A DNA stretch of 64,000 nt, taken from DATCRE01 sp964235605. GTDB taxonomy: Bacteria > Bacteroidota > Bacteroidia > Cytophagales > Cyclobacteriaceae. The position numbers and the translations under genes were made by a program. The notes under the pieces are model-generated. The model saw only the letters and a program-made list of their open reading frames with translations. It searched no databases and was not told the DNA's origin. The stretch covers positions 133,938 to 197,937 of the forward strand of contig CAXSCR010000003.1 of the NCBI GenBank assembly GCA_964235605.1, written 5' to 3'. This document shows, piece by piece, positions 25,056-35,061 of this stretch (its first letter is position 1; each line of letters begins with the position of its first letter).

Positions 25056-25466
25056 TCAGTGCGCTGATATCCACTCTTCACCTTCTTCAAAAACTTCTTT
25101 CTTCCAAATAGGGGCTTTTGCTTTAAGTGTATCAATAACAAATTGACACGCTTCAAAGGAGGCCTTTCTATGTGCTGTGGAAATTGCTACCACTACAGAA
25201 ACTTCACCGGGCTTTAAATGACCGATACGGTGACATATTGCCCATCCCTTAACCATCCATCGTTGGAGTGCTTCGTCTACTATTTTTTGAATTTCAGATA
25301 CGGCCATTGATTCATAGGCCTCATATTCTAGCCTTACAACACCTTTACCCGAAGCGGCAGCATTTCTTACCGTACCAATGAATACATTAACAGCTCCGGC
25401 TTCAGGGTGGCCGGCTTCTTTGATGACCTGTTGAACGTCAATTGGCTGGGGGGTTATGGTTATCAT
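25056..25466 (-). CDS. moaE: molybdopterin synthase catalytic subunit MoaE
   Basis: 136 residues, ATG start. Motifs: GAVNVFIGTVRNAAASGKGVVRLEYEAYESMA, HRIGHLKPGEVSVVVAISTAHRKASFEACQFVIDTLKAKAPIWKKE, with the conserved Lys residues of the active site, and EEWISAH at the end. It transfers sulfur from MoaD to cPMP. The MoaD partner, MoaA and MoeB are not in the window. Its upstream region is filled with a degenerate repeat (25467-25562). Confidence 0.95.
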   Translation of the reverse strand: MITITPQPIDVQQVIKEAGHPEAGAVNVFIGTVRNAAASGKGVVRLEYEAYESMAVSEIQKIVDEALQRWMVKGWAICHRIGHLKPGEVSVVVAISTAHRKASFEACQFVIDTLKAKAPIWKKEVFEEGEEWISAH

Positions 25467-25562
25467 TGTTGTTAATTGCTATCCGTTAATTGTTATCCGT
25501 TAATTGTTAATGTTAATCGTTAATAATCGTTAATCGTTATCAGTTAATTGTTGTCTGTTAAT
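25467..25562. repeat. degenerate word repeat between moaE and dnaA
   Basis: About 96 bases made of near-copies of GTTAATTGTTATCC and GTTAATCGTTA in direct orientation, starting right at the moaE start codon. The words GTTATCAGTTAATTGTT also occur at 58350-58380. Confidence 0.75.
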
Positions 25563-25675
25563 GTGAAAACTTGGTCTGCCTATAGAAATGGTTGGGATAG
25601 AGATTAAGTTTTGGGTGATTAGTCTCAAATTGATCTAAAATGAAATGGGGATTGCTACGCTTTTTTGAAAGAAAA

Positions 25676-27097
25676 TTAAGCAACACGCAGCTTTAATTTC
25701 TTTCCTAATTCTTCTACGGAAGCTTTAAAATTAGGATCAGTCTTCATCATGTCTTCAACTGACTCGAGTGCGTGGATTACTGTGCTGTGATCACGACCAC
25801 CAAAATTTCCTCCAATTAACGCAAGGGTAAGTTGGGTGTAACGCTTGCAGAAGTACATTGCTACCTGACGTGGAATAACGATTTCACGTTTCTTAACCTT
25901 GCCTTTCATGGCTTCGAGGTTAATTTTAAAATACTCTGATACTGTTTTTTGAATAAAATCAACGCTTACATCAGACTGAATTTCTTTGATAATATTTTTT
26001 AAGACCTCTTTCGCTAACTCCAAATTAATGTCCTTCTTTAATAAAGTAGCATGAAAGATCATGGAGTTCATTACACCTTCCATGTCACGCAAATTTGTGT
26101 CGACGCTGTAAGCAAGATATTCTGATACTTCAGTTGGAATTTCAATACCATCAGCAAGCATCTTTCTATTAATGATCGCTAATTTAGTTTCGAAGTCAGG
26201 TTCTTGTAAATCGGCAGTCAACCCCCATTTAAATCTAGACAGCAATCGTTCTTGGAAGCCTTTAAGATCGCGAGGAGGACAATCACTGGTCATAATAACT
26301 TGTTTGCCAGACTGATGAAGTTGATTGAAGATATGGAAAAACATTTCCTGGGTCTTCTCTCTCCCAGCAAGAAACTGTACATCATCAAGTATGAGCAGAT
26401 CTACCTGTAAATAGAAATTTTGAAAATCTTGAAGTCTATGGTTTTGTAACGCATTGAGAAACTGATTGGTGAAATCATTTTGATCAACATACAAAACTAC
26501 CTTGCTCGGCATGTTGTTCTTAATCTCATTACCGATGGCTTGAACCAAGTGCGTTTTACCAACACCTACTCCGCCATAAAGCATCAACGGATTAAAAGAA
26601 GTAATGCCTGGTTTCTTAGCAACTGCCAATCCGGCTGATCTTGCCAATCGATTGCAATCGCCTTCTACGAAATTGTCAAATGTATATGTGTTATTTAATC
26701 TTGAGTTAACAGTGAGCGGATTTAGCGCTTTAAAAGTAAAGGGTGTGTACTCATCAGAGAAGCCCCCATTGTTCATGGCGCTGCGCCTTGTGCCACCACC
26801 ATTCGGATAGTTTACTGCCAATGGCGGATTGCTTGTGTTTCCGCTGTCAACAATAACAGAGTACTCAAGTCGACCCGTTGCACCTAAGACAGTATGAATT
26901 GCTTTTTTAAGAACAGGTACATAGTTATCTTCTAACCATTCGTAAAAAAATTGAGAAGGCACTTGAATAGTAAGTACGTCTCCATCAACACGTAAAGGCG
27001 ATATAGGCCTAAACCACGTATTGAAATTTTCGTCTCCTACGTTTTCACGTATTACTTCGAGACAGTCATTCCATACGGTGCCGCAGCTTACTTCCAT
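25676..27097 (-). CDS. dnaA: chromosomal replication initiator protein DnaA
   Basis: 473 residues, ATG start. Domain I (VWNDCLEVIRENVGDENFNTWFRPI), a Gly/Asn-rich linker around residues 85-125, AAA+ domain III with Walker A GGVGVGKTHLVQAIGNEI, Walker B LLILDDVQFLAG and arginine finger region LLSRFKWG, and domain IV with the DNA-binding signature GGRDHSTVIHALESV. It initiates replication. I see no cluster of TTATCCACA boxes in the flanks, so oriC is not obviously here. Confidence 0.97.
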   Translation of the reverse strand: MEVSCGTVWNDCLEVIRENVGDENFNTWFRPISPLRVDGDVLTIQVPSQFFYEWLEDNYVPVLKKAIHTVLGATGRLEYSVIVDSGNTSNPPLAVNYPNGGGTRRSAMNNGGFSDEYTPFTFKALNPLTVNSRLNNTYTFDNFVEGDCNRLARSAGLAVAKKPGITSFNPLMLYGGVGVGKTHLVQAIGNEIKNNMPSKVVLYVDQNDFTNQFLNALQNHRLQDFQNFYLQVDLLILDDVQFLAGREKTQEMFFHIFNQLHQSGKQVIMTSDCPPRDLKGFQERLLSRFKWGLTADLQEPDFETKLAIINRKMLADGIEIPTEVSEYLAYSVDTNLRDMEGVMNSMIFHATLLKKDINLELAKEVLKNIIKEIQSDVSVDFIQKTVSEYFKINLEAMKGKVKKREIVIPRQVAMYFCKRYTQLTLALIGGNFGGRDHSTVIHALESVEDMMKTDPNFKASVEELGKKLKLRVA

Positions 27098-27144
27098 GGA
27101 TTATTACTTATTTTGGATTCGGTTCCTGCTTAGAGGAAGGGGGA

Positions 27145-27176
27145 CAAAGATGTAGAAAAAGAGTTTAAGAAAACAA
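27145..27176 (-). promoter_or_regulatory. dnaA promoter
   Basis: Minus-strand TTG, 21-base spacer, then CATCTTTG, one mismatch from TAnnTTTG, about 48 bases before the dnaA ATG. The spacing fits the Bacteroidota sigma-ABfr type. Confidence 0.5.
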
Positions 27177-27369
27177 GGGGAAGGGTGCTTGACTTTTTAG
27201 AAATATTTGCTTGCTAAATAAAAACCCATCTAAACCACCATTGCGGACTAATAACCAACAAATTAAATTTTTTAAAAGTTATGTTCTGTTTTATTTACTT
27301 TGGTAGCGGGGCAAATTGGTGAAAAATCTATGCTGTTTACAGATAAAAATTAAATCTTAAAGAAAAGCA

Positions 27370-28467
27370 ATGACTTTTAACAAACTTTTATCCGAAACAT
27401 TTCCCAATGCGGACAAAACTAAATGGCAAAAGGCTGCCTTATCGGAAATTCATGGAAACGTGATAGAATCTTTACAGTGGGAAACTTCTAACCTAAGATT
27501 TGATGCGTATTATGACCAAACAGATCTTTCAAAAATAAAATATCTTAATAATTTTCTTCTACAAGATAACGCCACAGAATATTCTGGACCAAGATCATGG
27601 AGTTCTATCGCTCACGTTCCTTTAAACGAAGATGCTATAGCCAACCAACTTGCACTTGATCATTTAAAAAACGGGGCCGATGGCATAGTCTTTAATTTGC
27701 CCAATAGAAGTACTGATTTTAACGTATTGTTGGAAAAAATAGAATGGCCTTACTGTACTATATTATTTTTGGCACATAACAACTACCCACTTACATCACT
27801 TAACCATTATTTTGAGCAAAACTATAAAGACAAAGAATTACCAGGTGCTATCTTTTGGTCGGATATAAAATCAATTAATGTTCCGCGTCAAGATATTGGA
27901 AAGTTTAAAAAATTAGGTCTCTATATTAACGCCTCGTCACCAGTAGAGGAAATAGCAGAGGCATTGACCCGGGCCGTGCAACTTATTGATCAATTTCAAG
28001 AAATATCAGGTTATACGCCAGAAAGAATAATAAATAATATTGCCTTTTCTATTCCGATAAGCAATACAATGCTCGTTGAAGTAGCCAAATTAAAAGCACT
28101 TAGGATACTGTGGTATCAAATAACACAAGCATTTCAGCTCCCCTCCTATCAACCTGATGATTTATATATACACACTCGTTCAGAAGTATATGTAAACGAA
28201 AAATATCAACCGCATGGTAACATGTTGAGTAACACCATTTCTTCCATGGCTGCTATTGCAGGTGGATGCAATGCACATACCATTTATGCAGCAAGTGATA
28301 CAGAAAAATGGATGAACAGAATTGCCATAAATACTTCTACCATACTACGAGATGAAGCACACTTTGGAAGAGTAGCAGATGTCTTTGCGGGATCTTATAC
28401 AGTTGACACCTTGGTTGACAAACTATCACATCAAGCATGGGAAAAATTCAAATCCCAAATTAAATAA
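27370..28467 (+). CDS. mutA: methylmalonyl-CoA mutase small (beta) subunit
   Basis: 365 residues, ATG start. Resembles the TIM-barrel part of methylmalonyl-CoA mutase (LSETFPNADKTKWQKAA; RSWSSIAHVPLNEDAIANQLALDHLKNGADGIVF; NTISSMAAIAGGCNAHTIYAA) but lacks the B12 domain, as in the short, non-catalytic subunit of two-gene mutases. It pairs with the large subunit that begins 4 bases after its stop. Role: propionate and odd-chain metabolism or succinyl-CoA/methylmalonyl-CoA interconversion. Only the weak -7-like TTACTTTG (27295) is seen upstream. Confidence 0.9.
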   Translation: MTFNKLLSETFPNADKTKWQKAALSEIHGNVIESLQWETSNLRFDAYYDQTDLSKIKYLNNFLLQDNATEYSGPRSWSSIAHVPLNEDAIANQLALDHLKNGADGIVFNLPNRSTDFNVLLEKIEWPYCTILFLAHNNYPLTSLNHYFEQNYKDKELPGAIFWSDIKSINVPRQDIGKFKKLGLYINASSPVEEIAEALTRAVQLIDQFQEISGYTPERIINNIAFSIPISNTMLVEVAKLKALRILWYQITQAFQLPSYQPDDLYIHTRSEVYVNEKYQPHGNMLSNTISSMAAIAGGCNAHTIYAASDTEKWMNRIAINTSTILRDEAHFGRVADVFAGSYTVDTLVDKLSHQAWEKFKSQIK

Positions 28468-28471
28468 TAGA

Positions 28472-30604
28472 ATGAAACCCGATTTCAAATCTCTTGCCTA
28501 TAATCATTATCAACCTAAGAACCGGTATGTAAAAGATACACCTGCATGGAAGAAGAGTGCAGAAACAATAGACATAAAATCAAGTTATACAGAAACCGAT
28601 ATTTTAAAATTTACACATCTTAATTACACCTCTGGCATACCGCCTTATCTGCGTGGACCTTATGCCACCATGTATGCTACTAAACCTTGGACCATCAGAC
28701 AATATGCTGGATTCTCTACAGCGAAAGATTCAAACAATTTTTATCGTAAAAATCTAGCGGCAGGGCAACGCGGACTTTCAATTGCGTTTGATCTAGCAAC
28801 ACATAGAGGTTATGACTCTGACCATGCACGCGTTACTGGCGATGTTGGCAAAGCCGGAGTTGCCATTGATTCCGTATTAGATATGAAAATTTTATTTGAT
28901 CAGATACCACTTGATAAGATGTCTGTATCAATGACTATGAATGGTGCTGTACTGCCAATCATGGCTTTCTATATTGTAGCAGCAGAAGAGCAAGGCGTAC
29001 AACCGCAGCAACTAAGTGGAACCATTCAAAATGATATTCTAAAAGAATTCATGGTGCGTAATACCTATATCTATCCACCTACACCTTCCATGCGCATTGT
29101 TGCCGATATCTTTGAATACACATCGCGCAACATGCCTAAATTTAATTCAATTAGCATAAGCGGATATCATATGCATGAAGCTGGCGCACCTGCGCACTTA
29201 GAACTTGCCTATACGCTAGCTGATGGACTAGAGTATATACGCACAGGTATAAAAGCAGGTATTGCTATCGATGACTTTGCACCACGCCTTTCTTTTTTCT
29301 GGGGAATAGGAATGAACTTCTTTATGGAAGTGGCAAAGATGCGTGCGGCACGCCTGCTTTGGTCTAAGATCGTTCAGCAGTTCAATCCAAAAAATAAAAA
29401 GTCATTGGCATTACGAACACATTGCCAAACTTCAGGCTGGAGTTTAACGGAACAAGATCCTTTCAACAATGTTACGCGTACGTGTGTTGAAGCCATGGCT
29501 GCTATACTTGGTGGCACACAATCATTGCATACAAACTCACTTGATGAAGCCATTGCCTTACCAACTGATTTCTCTGCAAGAATAGCACGAAACACACAAC
29601 TCTTTATTGAAAAAGAAACGGGTATTACAAAGGTTGTCGATCCGCTTGGTGGCTCATACTATGTGGAAAGTCTTACCGCAGAGCTGGCCGAAAAAGCATG
29701 GGGGCTTATTGAGGAAGTTGAAAAACTTGGTGGTATGACAAAAGCCATTGAAAGTGGAATACCAAAAATGCGCATTGAGCAAGCAGCTGCTGCCAAGCAA
29801 GCACGAATTGAAGCAGGTAAAGACATTATTGTTGGTGTTAACAAATATCAGGTAAGCGAAAAGCAGCACGATCTTGAAATTCTAGAAGTTGACAATGCTG
29901 CTGTGCGATTAGAACAAATTGAAAGACTTACTCAACTAAGAAAAGAACGCAATACAAATGATGTTGAACGCGCCCTCAATGCTTTAACTGAAGCTGCCAA
30001 ATCAGGTCAGGGTAATTTACTTGAGCTTGCCATTGATGCTGCACGTAAGCGCGCAACACTTGGGGAGATTTCAACCGCTTTAGAAAAAATATTCGGGAGA
30101 TATAAAGCCACCATAAGATCTATTTCTGGTGTATATTCGGGAGAGATGAAAAATCAAAAAGAATTTGAGGTAGCAAGAAAACTTGCTGACCATTTCGCAG
30201 AACTTGATGGGCGAAGGCCACGCATACTCATAGCCAAGATGGGTCAAGATGGTCATGACCGTGGCGCTAAAGTAATTGCGACAAGTTTTGCAGACTTGGG
30301 TTTTGATGTGGACATCGGTCCGCTGTTTCAAACACCTGAAGAAGTTGCTATGCAAGCTGCTGAAAATGATGTACACATAATTGGTGCATCAAGTCTTGCT
30401 GGAGGTCATAAAACATTGGTTCCTGAACTTATTGCTGCACTTAAAAATATTGGTAGACCAGACATCATGGTGGTTGCAGGTGGCGTCATTCCTCAACAGG
30501 ATTATGATTTTCTTCATAAAGCTGGCGTTATCTTCATATTTGGGCCTGGAACTGTAATAACAGAAGCCGCTCAGGTAATTTTAAAAAAGCTATTAGAAGA
30601 CTAA
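28472..30604 (+). CDS. mutB: methylmalonyl-CoA mutase large (alpha) subunit
   Basis: 710 residues from ATG 28472, 4 bases after mutA; a longer frame extends into mutA but its start is unlikely. TIM barrel with substrate motifs (GIPPYLRGPYATMYATKPWTIRQYAGFSTA, RGLSIAFDLATHRGYDSD, SVSMTMNGAVLPI, SISGYHMHEAGAP, RTHCQTSGWSLTEQDPFNN) and a C-terminal cobalamin domain with the lower-ligand motif GQDGHDRGAKV and IGASSLAGGHKTLVPEL. Catalyses (R)-methylmalonyl-CoA to succinyl-CoA. It forms an operon with mutA. Confidence 0.97.
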   Translation: MKPDFKSLAYNHYQPKNRYVKDTPAWKKSAETIDIKSSYTETDILKFTHLNYTSGIPPYLRGPYATMYATKPWTIRQYAGFSTAKDSNNFYRKNLAAGQRGLSIAFDLATHRGYDSDHARVTGDVGKAGVAIDSVLDMKILFDQIPLDKMSVSMTMNGAVLPIMAFYIVAAEEQGVQPQQLSGTIQNDILKEFMVRNTYIYPPTPSMRIVADIFEYTSRNMPKFNSISISGYHMHEAGAPAHLELAYTLADGLEYIRTGIKAGIAIDDFAPRLSFFWGIGMNFFMEVAKMRAARLLWSKIVQQFNPKNKKSLALRTHCQTSGWSLTEQDPFNNVTRTCVEAMAAILGGTQSLHTNSLDEAIALPTDFSARIARNTQLFIEKETGITKVVDPLGGSYYVESLTAELAEKAWGLIEEVEKLGGMTKAIESGIPKMRIEQAAAAKQARIEAGKDIIVGVNKYQVSEKQHDLEILEVDNAAVRLEQIERLTQLRKERNTNDVERALNALTEAAKSGQGNLLELAIDAARKRATLGEISTALEKIFGRYKATIRSISGVYSGEMKNQKEFEVARKLADHFAELDGRRPRILIAKMGQDGHDRGAKVIATSFADLGFDVDIGPLFQTPEEVAMQAAENDVHIIGASSLAGGHKTLVPELIAALKNIGRPDIMVVAGGVIPQQDYDFLHKAGVIFIFGPGTVITEAAQVILKKLLED

Positions 30605-30673
30605 GCAACTGTCAATAAAGAATGCAGATCCATCTGTTAAATTAGTACAAAAAATTCCATCAAATTCGTTAAA

Positions 30674-30697
30674 TTAGGGACTGGTTCAACTCCCTAA
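30674..30697 (+). promoter_or_regulatory. leader hairpin directly before the TPR-CHAT gene
   Basis: TTAGGGA-CTGGTTCAAC-TCCCTAA, a perfect 7-bp stem ending 2 bases before the ATG at 30700. If it forms in the mRNA it would cover the ribosome landing site. Evidence is structural only. Confidence 0.35.
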
Positions 30698-30699
30698 CA

Positions 30700-33600
30700 A
30701 TGAAAAAAATATTGTTATCTTGCCTGTTCTCTGCCTCTCTTATTTTATTGACATCAGCGGTCTTTGCGCAGAAGAAATATGACAACACGCTGAAGAAAGC
30801 AAATTTCTTATATAGTTCTGGCAATTATAAAAAAGCATCTAAGACTTTACAAAAATTAAAAAAGTCAGTTACAACCGACCTTGGAGCGCAGAATAATTAC
30901 ATGCCTGCATATTACATTCTGGAAGCAAAAAACAATTTAGCGCTTGGTGTTCTTGTCGGTTTTGAAAGTACACTTGAAAGTGCATTAGCTGCTAGCTTCA
31001 ATACATACGGTGAGAGCAACGTTAATCATGCCGTAACTATGATTGACATTGCTGAGGTATATAACTTATATGGCAACTTCAGATTAAGTAAAGAGTTTAT
31101 ACAAAAAGCAAGGCTACTACTTGAAAAATCAAATCTACTTACTGACGAGCTGAAAGGTCGCATGGCGTTAGCAGAAGCTGAAGCCTTAATCGGTCAAGGT
31201 TTTATTAATGATGCGATTGAAATATTAAAAAGTGTTGATTCTTATTTTGCATCACGAGCTATAGAAAAAGAATCAATTGTAGAAGGAGGATCAATTAAAA
31301 CTAAGCGCGTTCCTATTGATGAACTCCCCATTCGTTTCGGTAGCTACGCTAAGCTATTAACCCTTTATGGAAACGCTTACTCTAAGAAAGGAAGAATATC
31401 AATTGGCGGCGGTGATACTGAAAATACAGATGCTGCTTTCAAGGCAGAAGAAAATTGGTTAAGGGGAAAAACAAAATACTTAGGAGAAACGAGCTTGATA
31501 CCCCTTGAGTTTCGTTATTACTGGGCCATGGCATTGGTCGAAAATGGTAATAAAGAACGCGAGTCGCAATTACAGTTCGAAAAGATTCTGAACGAGTTAA
31601 AAAGAAAGGTAATTCCTACCAGTGCGCTTGCACATGCACTCTATCTAAACTATTTAAAGCAACTTCTCGATGAAGATAATGGAACACGTTACAGAAGCAC
31701 GAAATCAGAATATCATAAAGCCATCAATAAATATTTTCCAAAAACGAGTCTACACCGCCTTAACATGCAGGCAGTAGAATTCAATTCCAAACTAAGCAAA
31801 GACAAAACAAAAAACCTGGAGCAAGAAGCGCTTAACGTTTTAAAGACTTTACCAAAGACCTATAAGACCACACTTCAAATATTAGCATTCCTATACGATG
31901 TAGCACTAGCTGAAAAACGCTACGCAAATGCAGAAGGCTACCTCAATCAAATAGTTGAGGCCAAGAAAGAGCTGTGTGGAGAAACTACTCCTGAGTATCA
32001 CCTAGCTAAAATTAAGTTGGCCAATTTCTATTTGGATTACACCAACAAGTTTGAGGAAGCCGGAAAAATATATGATGAGAGTTATTATAAAGTTGTTGCT
32101 AATCAAATTGGAGAGCAACATAAAGATTTGATCAATATATTAAATCACATGGCCCAGTATTATGAACTGACTGATAAATATGCCCAAGCCTCTAAAATAT
32201 TAAAAGCTGCTTCAGATGCAGCAATATCAAAATATCAAAATGATGACATCTTGTACGGCATAGAGCTTAACAACATTGCTAAGCTTCAACTAAAACTAGG
32301 CGAATATGAAGAGGCCGAAAAAAATCTTACTAAAGCGCTCTCTGTAATTCGCCTTAAATCAAACGACGTGTATCTCGAACAGCAACCGGCATACATTAAC
32401 ACCTTAGAAACACAAGCAAAATTATATGGCATAAAAGGTCTATTCGAAGAGGCTGAAGAAAATCTAGACCGCACCAAGAAATTGATATCTAAATCCGCCA
32501 CCCATGTTGTAATAGACAAGCTTTCTACTGCAAAAGAACTCTCTAGTCTGTTCATTCAACTAGGCAGGTATGCTGAAACAGATGATTTATTAGATAAGCT
32601 ATTAATGGATAGCGAAAAGATTTTTGGTAAAAATTCTTTACATCTTATAGAACCGCTAGTCGATAAAGGCAAGATATTGTTAGCGAAAGGTGATTATACC
32701 GAGGCAGAAAAATTTGCCCTGCGTGCCCATGACATTGCCATAAAAACGTACGGTGAAAATTCAACTAAGACTGCTCCGACGCAAAAGCTCCTAAGTGATA
32801 TTTATTATACACTAGGTGATTATGAAAAGGCTGAAGAAAACATTACCCAAGCCATGTCAAGTCAAGAAAAAAACTTTGGCAGAAATCATATTGAAGTAGC
32901 CAAGTCACTTTCACAATTAGCACTTATAAAATTCTATAAAGGAGATAGCAGAAAAATAGTTGAAAAATACCTCCTCGAAGCGCGAGACATTATGGCTACC
33001 AAGCTAGGAAAAGATAATCCACAGTATGCTGAAATATTAAAGAATGTTGCCGTTCTCTACATTGCAGAAAAGAATTACGAAATTGCTTTCAGCTCATTAA
33101 CCGATGCAGAAAATATTTGGCGAACAAAAACTGGAACTAAAAATAACATTAACGCTGCCAGCATCTATACCCTTACGGGAGATGTGTACTATCAAATAAA
33201 AAATTATAAGAAGGCGGAAGAATTCTACAATAAATCTAAAGACTTATATGAGAAGTTCTTTAGTGCGACACACCCAGAATATGTAAAAGTACTTTCGAAG
33301 CTAAGCAAAGTGTATTACATGGAGAAAGACTACAAGCGTTCGAAACGTATGGTGGAAGAATCGCTTGAAAATTACGAAAATTTTATCAAGCTATACTTCC
33401 CCGCCTTAAGTGAACGGGCAAAGGCAAAGTATTGGAATACGATTAAAGGTGATTTCGAGTTCTACAATACACTTGCATTTAGTAACCTTGAAGACTTTAA
33501 AGACTTAACAGAAAAAGTTTATAATTATCAATTGCTCACCAAAGCATTACTACTAAGCTCGTCAATAAAAATAAGAGAGAGAATATTAAATAGCACAGAT

Positions 33601-34947
33601 GAAGATTTGAAAAATCAATATAACGAATGGGTAGTGAAGAAAGAGAAACTCACGTTGGCACTTTCTATGAGTGCTGCCCAACTTTTAGAAAATGAAATAA
33701 ATCCAAATACTTTACTACAAGAAGTAGAAGCAATAGAGAAAGAACTTAGTCAACGTTCAGAACTATTCGGACAAGCCTTTGATAATAAACGTATCACTTT
33801 CGAAGACGTTAAGAAGTCATTGCTTCCCAATGAAGTTGCTATTGAAATGGTTCGCTACAGACACTTTAACCATACCTTTACCGACTCTGTGATCTATGCT
33901 GCACTATATGTGCGAAATGAATTTGCGAAACCAAAAGCTATACTTTTAAAAGATGGCCATAAAATGGAAACTCGTTTCTTTAAATACTATCGCAACACAA
34001 TTATGGGGAAAGTACACGATGATATTTCATATGCAGTGTATTGGGAACCTTTGTATAAAGAGATTGGGCAGGCAGCAAGTATATATCTGTCAGCTGATGG
34101 AATCTATAACCAAATTAACCTTGAGACAATAGCAACACCTGATGGAAAATATGTCATTGACAATTCGAACATTGTGTTAGTAAGCAATACCAAAGACATG
34201 TATGTGCGAAAAATTAAAACCCGAATAGCGTCAACAGAAAATACGGCCACCATATTTGGCAATCCTACATTCTATCTTACAGCTTCAGCAGGCCAGTCTG
34301 TTAGTTCACTTCCAGGAACTGAAAAAGAAGTTAATCAGGTACAATTCATGTTGAAACAAAAAGGCTGGACTACCAATGAATACATGGAGAAGACTGCCAC
34401 CGAGGAGAGAGTAAAAGAATTAAACAGTCCCAAGATATTTCACATTGCTACGCACGGTTTCTATAAACCTACAGAGCAGGTAAGGATGGAGGAAGAATTA
34501 GAGGGTAATGAAGCCACACTCACACAGAATCCCCTGATGAGAACAGGTTTACTATTAAAAGGTGCTGGCGATTTGTTAGATAAAACAAACCATAATTACA
34601 ACATGGACAACGGCATACTTACAGCCTACGAAGCCATGAGTTTAAATTTAGATAAGACAGATTTGGTCGTGCTTAGTGCTTGCGAAACGGGTCTCGGTGA
34701 ACTTCAATCAGGCGAAGGTGTTTATGGCCTTCAACGTGCGTTTCTCGTTGCCGGCGCAAAAGTGCTTATCATGAGTATGTTTAAAGTTGATGATGACGCG
34801 ACGCAAAAACTAATGTTGAAGTTCTATCAAAAATGGCTCAACAGCGGCAACATGCGTGTTAGCTTTATCGATGCTAAAAAAGAATTACGGCTCGAATATC
34901 CTGAACCAATTTATTGGGGTGCGTTTATAATGATTGGTTTGGATTAA
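30700..34947 (+). CDS. secreted TPR-CHAT protein (caspase-like protease domain)
   Basis: 1415 residues, ATG start, signal peptide ending near AVFAQ (residue 24). Residues 25-900 are helical tetratricopeptide-type repeats (for example YEEAEKNLTKALSVIRLKSN, GDYEKAEENITQAMSSQEKN, YKKAEEFYNKSKDLYEKF). About 900-1080 is coiled coil. The C-terminal 300 residues are a CHAT domain with both catalytic motifs intact: IFHIATHGFYKP (His near 1252) and LVVLSACETGLGELQSGEGVYGLQRAF (Cys near 1328). Such proteins are predicted periplasmic or outer-membrane proteases or scaffolds; the substrate is unknown. It stands alone, with gaps on both sides. Confidence 0.9.
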   Translation: MKKILLSCLFSASLILLTSAVFAQKKYDNTLKKANFLYSSGNYKKASKTLQKLKKSVTTDLGAQNNYMPAYYILEAKNNLALGVLVGFESTLESALAASFNTYGESNVNHAVTMIDIAEVYNLYGNFRLSKEFIQKARLLLEKSNLLTDELKGRMALAEAEALIGQGFINDAIEILKSVDSYFASRAIEKESIVEGGSIKTKRVPIDELPIRFGSYAKLLTLYGNAYSKKGRISIGGGDTENTDAAFKAEENWLRGKTKYLGETSLIPLEFRYYWAMALVENGNKERESQLQFEKILNELKRKVIPTSALAHALYLNYLKQLLDEDNGTRYRSTKSEYHKAINKYFPKTSLHRLNMQAVEFNSKLSKDKTKNLEQEALNVLKTLPKTYKTTLQILAFLYDVALAEKRYANAEGYLNQIVEAKKELCGETTPEYHLAKIKLANFYLDYTNKFEEAGKIYDESYYKVVANQIGEQHKDLINILNHMAQYYELTDKYAQASKILKAASDAAISKYQNDDILYGIELNNIAKLQLKLGEYEEAEKNLTKALSVIRLKSNDVYLEQQPAYINTLETQAKLYGIKGLFEEAEENLDRTKKLISKSATHVVIDKLSTAKELSSLFIQLGRYAETDDLLDKLLMDSEKIFGKNSLHLIEPLVDKGKILLAKGDYTEAEKFALRAHDIAIKTYGENSTKTAPTQKLLSDIYYTLGDYEKAEENITQAMSSQEKNFGRNHIEVAKSLSQLALIKFYKGDSRKIVEKYLLEARDIMATKLGKDNPQYAEILKNVAVLYIAEKNYEIAFSSLTDAENIWRTKTGTKNNINAASIYTLTGDVYYQIKNYKKAEEFYNKSKDLYEKFFSATHPEYVKVLSKLSKVYYMEKDYKRSKRMVEESLENYENFIKLYFPALSERAKAKYWNTIKGDFEFYNTLAFSNLEDFKDLTEKVYNYQLLTKALLLSSSIKIRERILNSTDEDLKNQYNEWVVKKEKLTLALSMSAAQLLENEINPNTLLQEVEAIEKELSQRSELFGQAFDNKRITFEDVKKSLLPNEVAIEMVRYRHFNHTFTDSVIYAALYVRNEFAKPKAILLKDGHKMETRFFKYYRNTIMGKVHDDISYAVYWEPLYKEIGQAASIYLSADGIYNQINLETIATPDGKYVIDNSNIVLVSNTKDMYVRKIKTRIASTENTATIFGNPTFYLTASAGQSVSSLPGTEKEVNQVQFMLKQKGWTTNEYMEKTATEERVKELNSPKIFHIATHGFYKPTEQVRMEEELEGNEATLTQNPLMRTGLLLKGAGDLLDKTNHNYNMDNGILTAYEAMSLNLDKTDLVVLSACETGLGELQSGEGVYGLQRAFLVAGAKVLIMSMFKVDDDATQKLMLKFYQKWLNSGNMRVSFIDAKKELRLEYPEPIYWGAFIMIGLD

Positions 34948-35061
34948 AAACGATTTTATGAATTAGACTTGATGCGTATGCCTAACCTGAGCCTCGATAA
35001 TTAAAATTATTTATCCAACCTTATTACACTTTCAAGTGTCTTAGGTAGGAAATAAATTCTT

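Noticed and set aside
25467..27369. Replication origin beside dnaA
   Set aside because: No cluster of TTATCCACA-type boxes and no AT-rich unwinding element in the right context; the TTATCCGTTAA words are part of the word repeat and do not match DnaA boxes.
28379..28471. N-terminal extension of mutB into mutA
   Set aside because: The extension overlaps the last codons of mutA in another frame; family length and the conserved start favour ATG 28472.
35025..35038. Palindrome ACACTTTCAAGTGT as an operator for the lipoprotein gene
   Set aside because: Short with no partner site or promoter context; chance cannot be excluded, so it is not listed.
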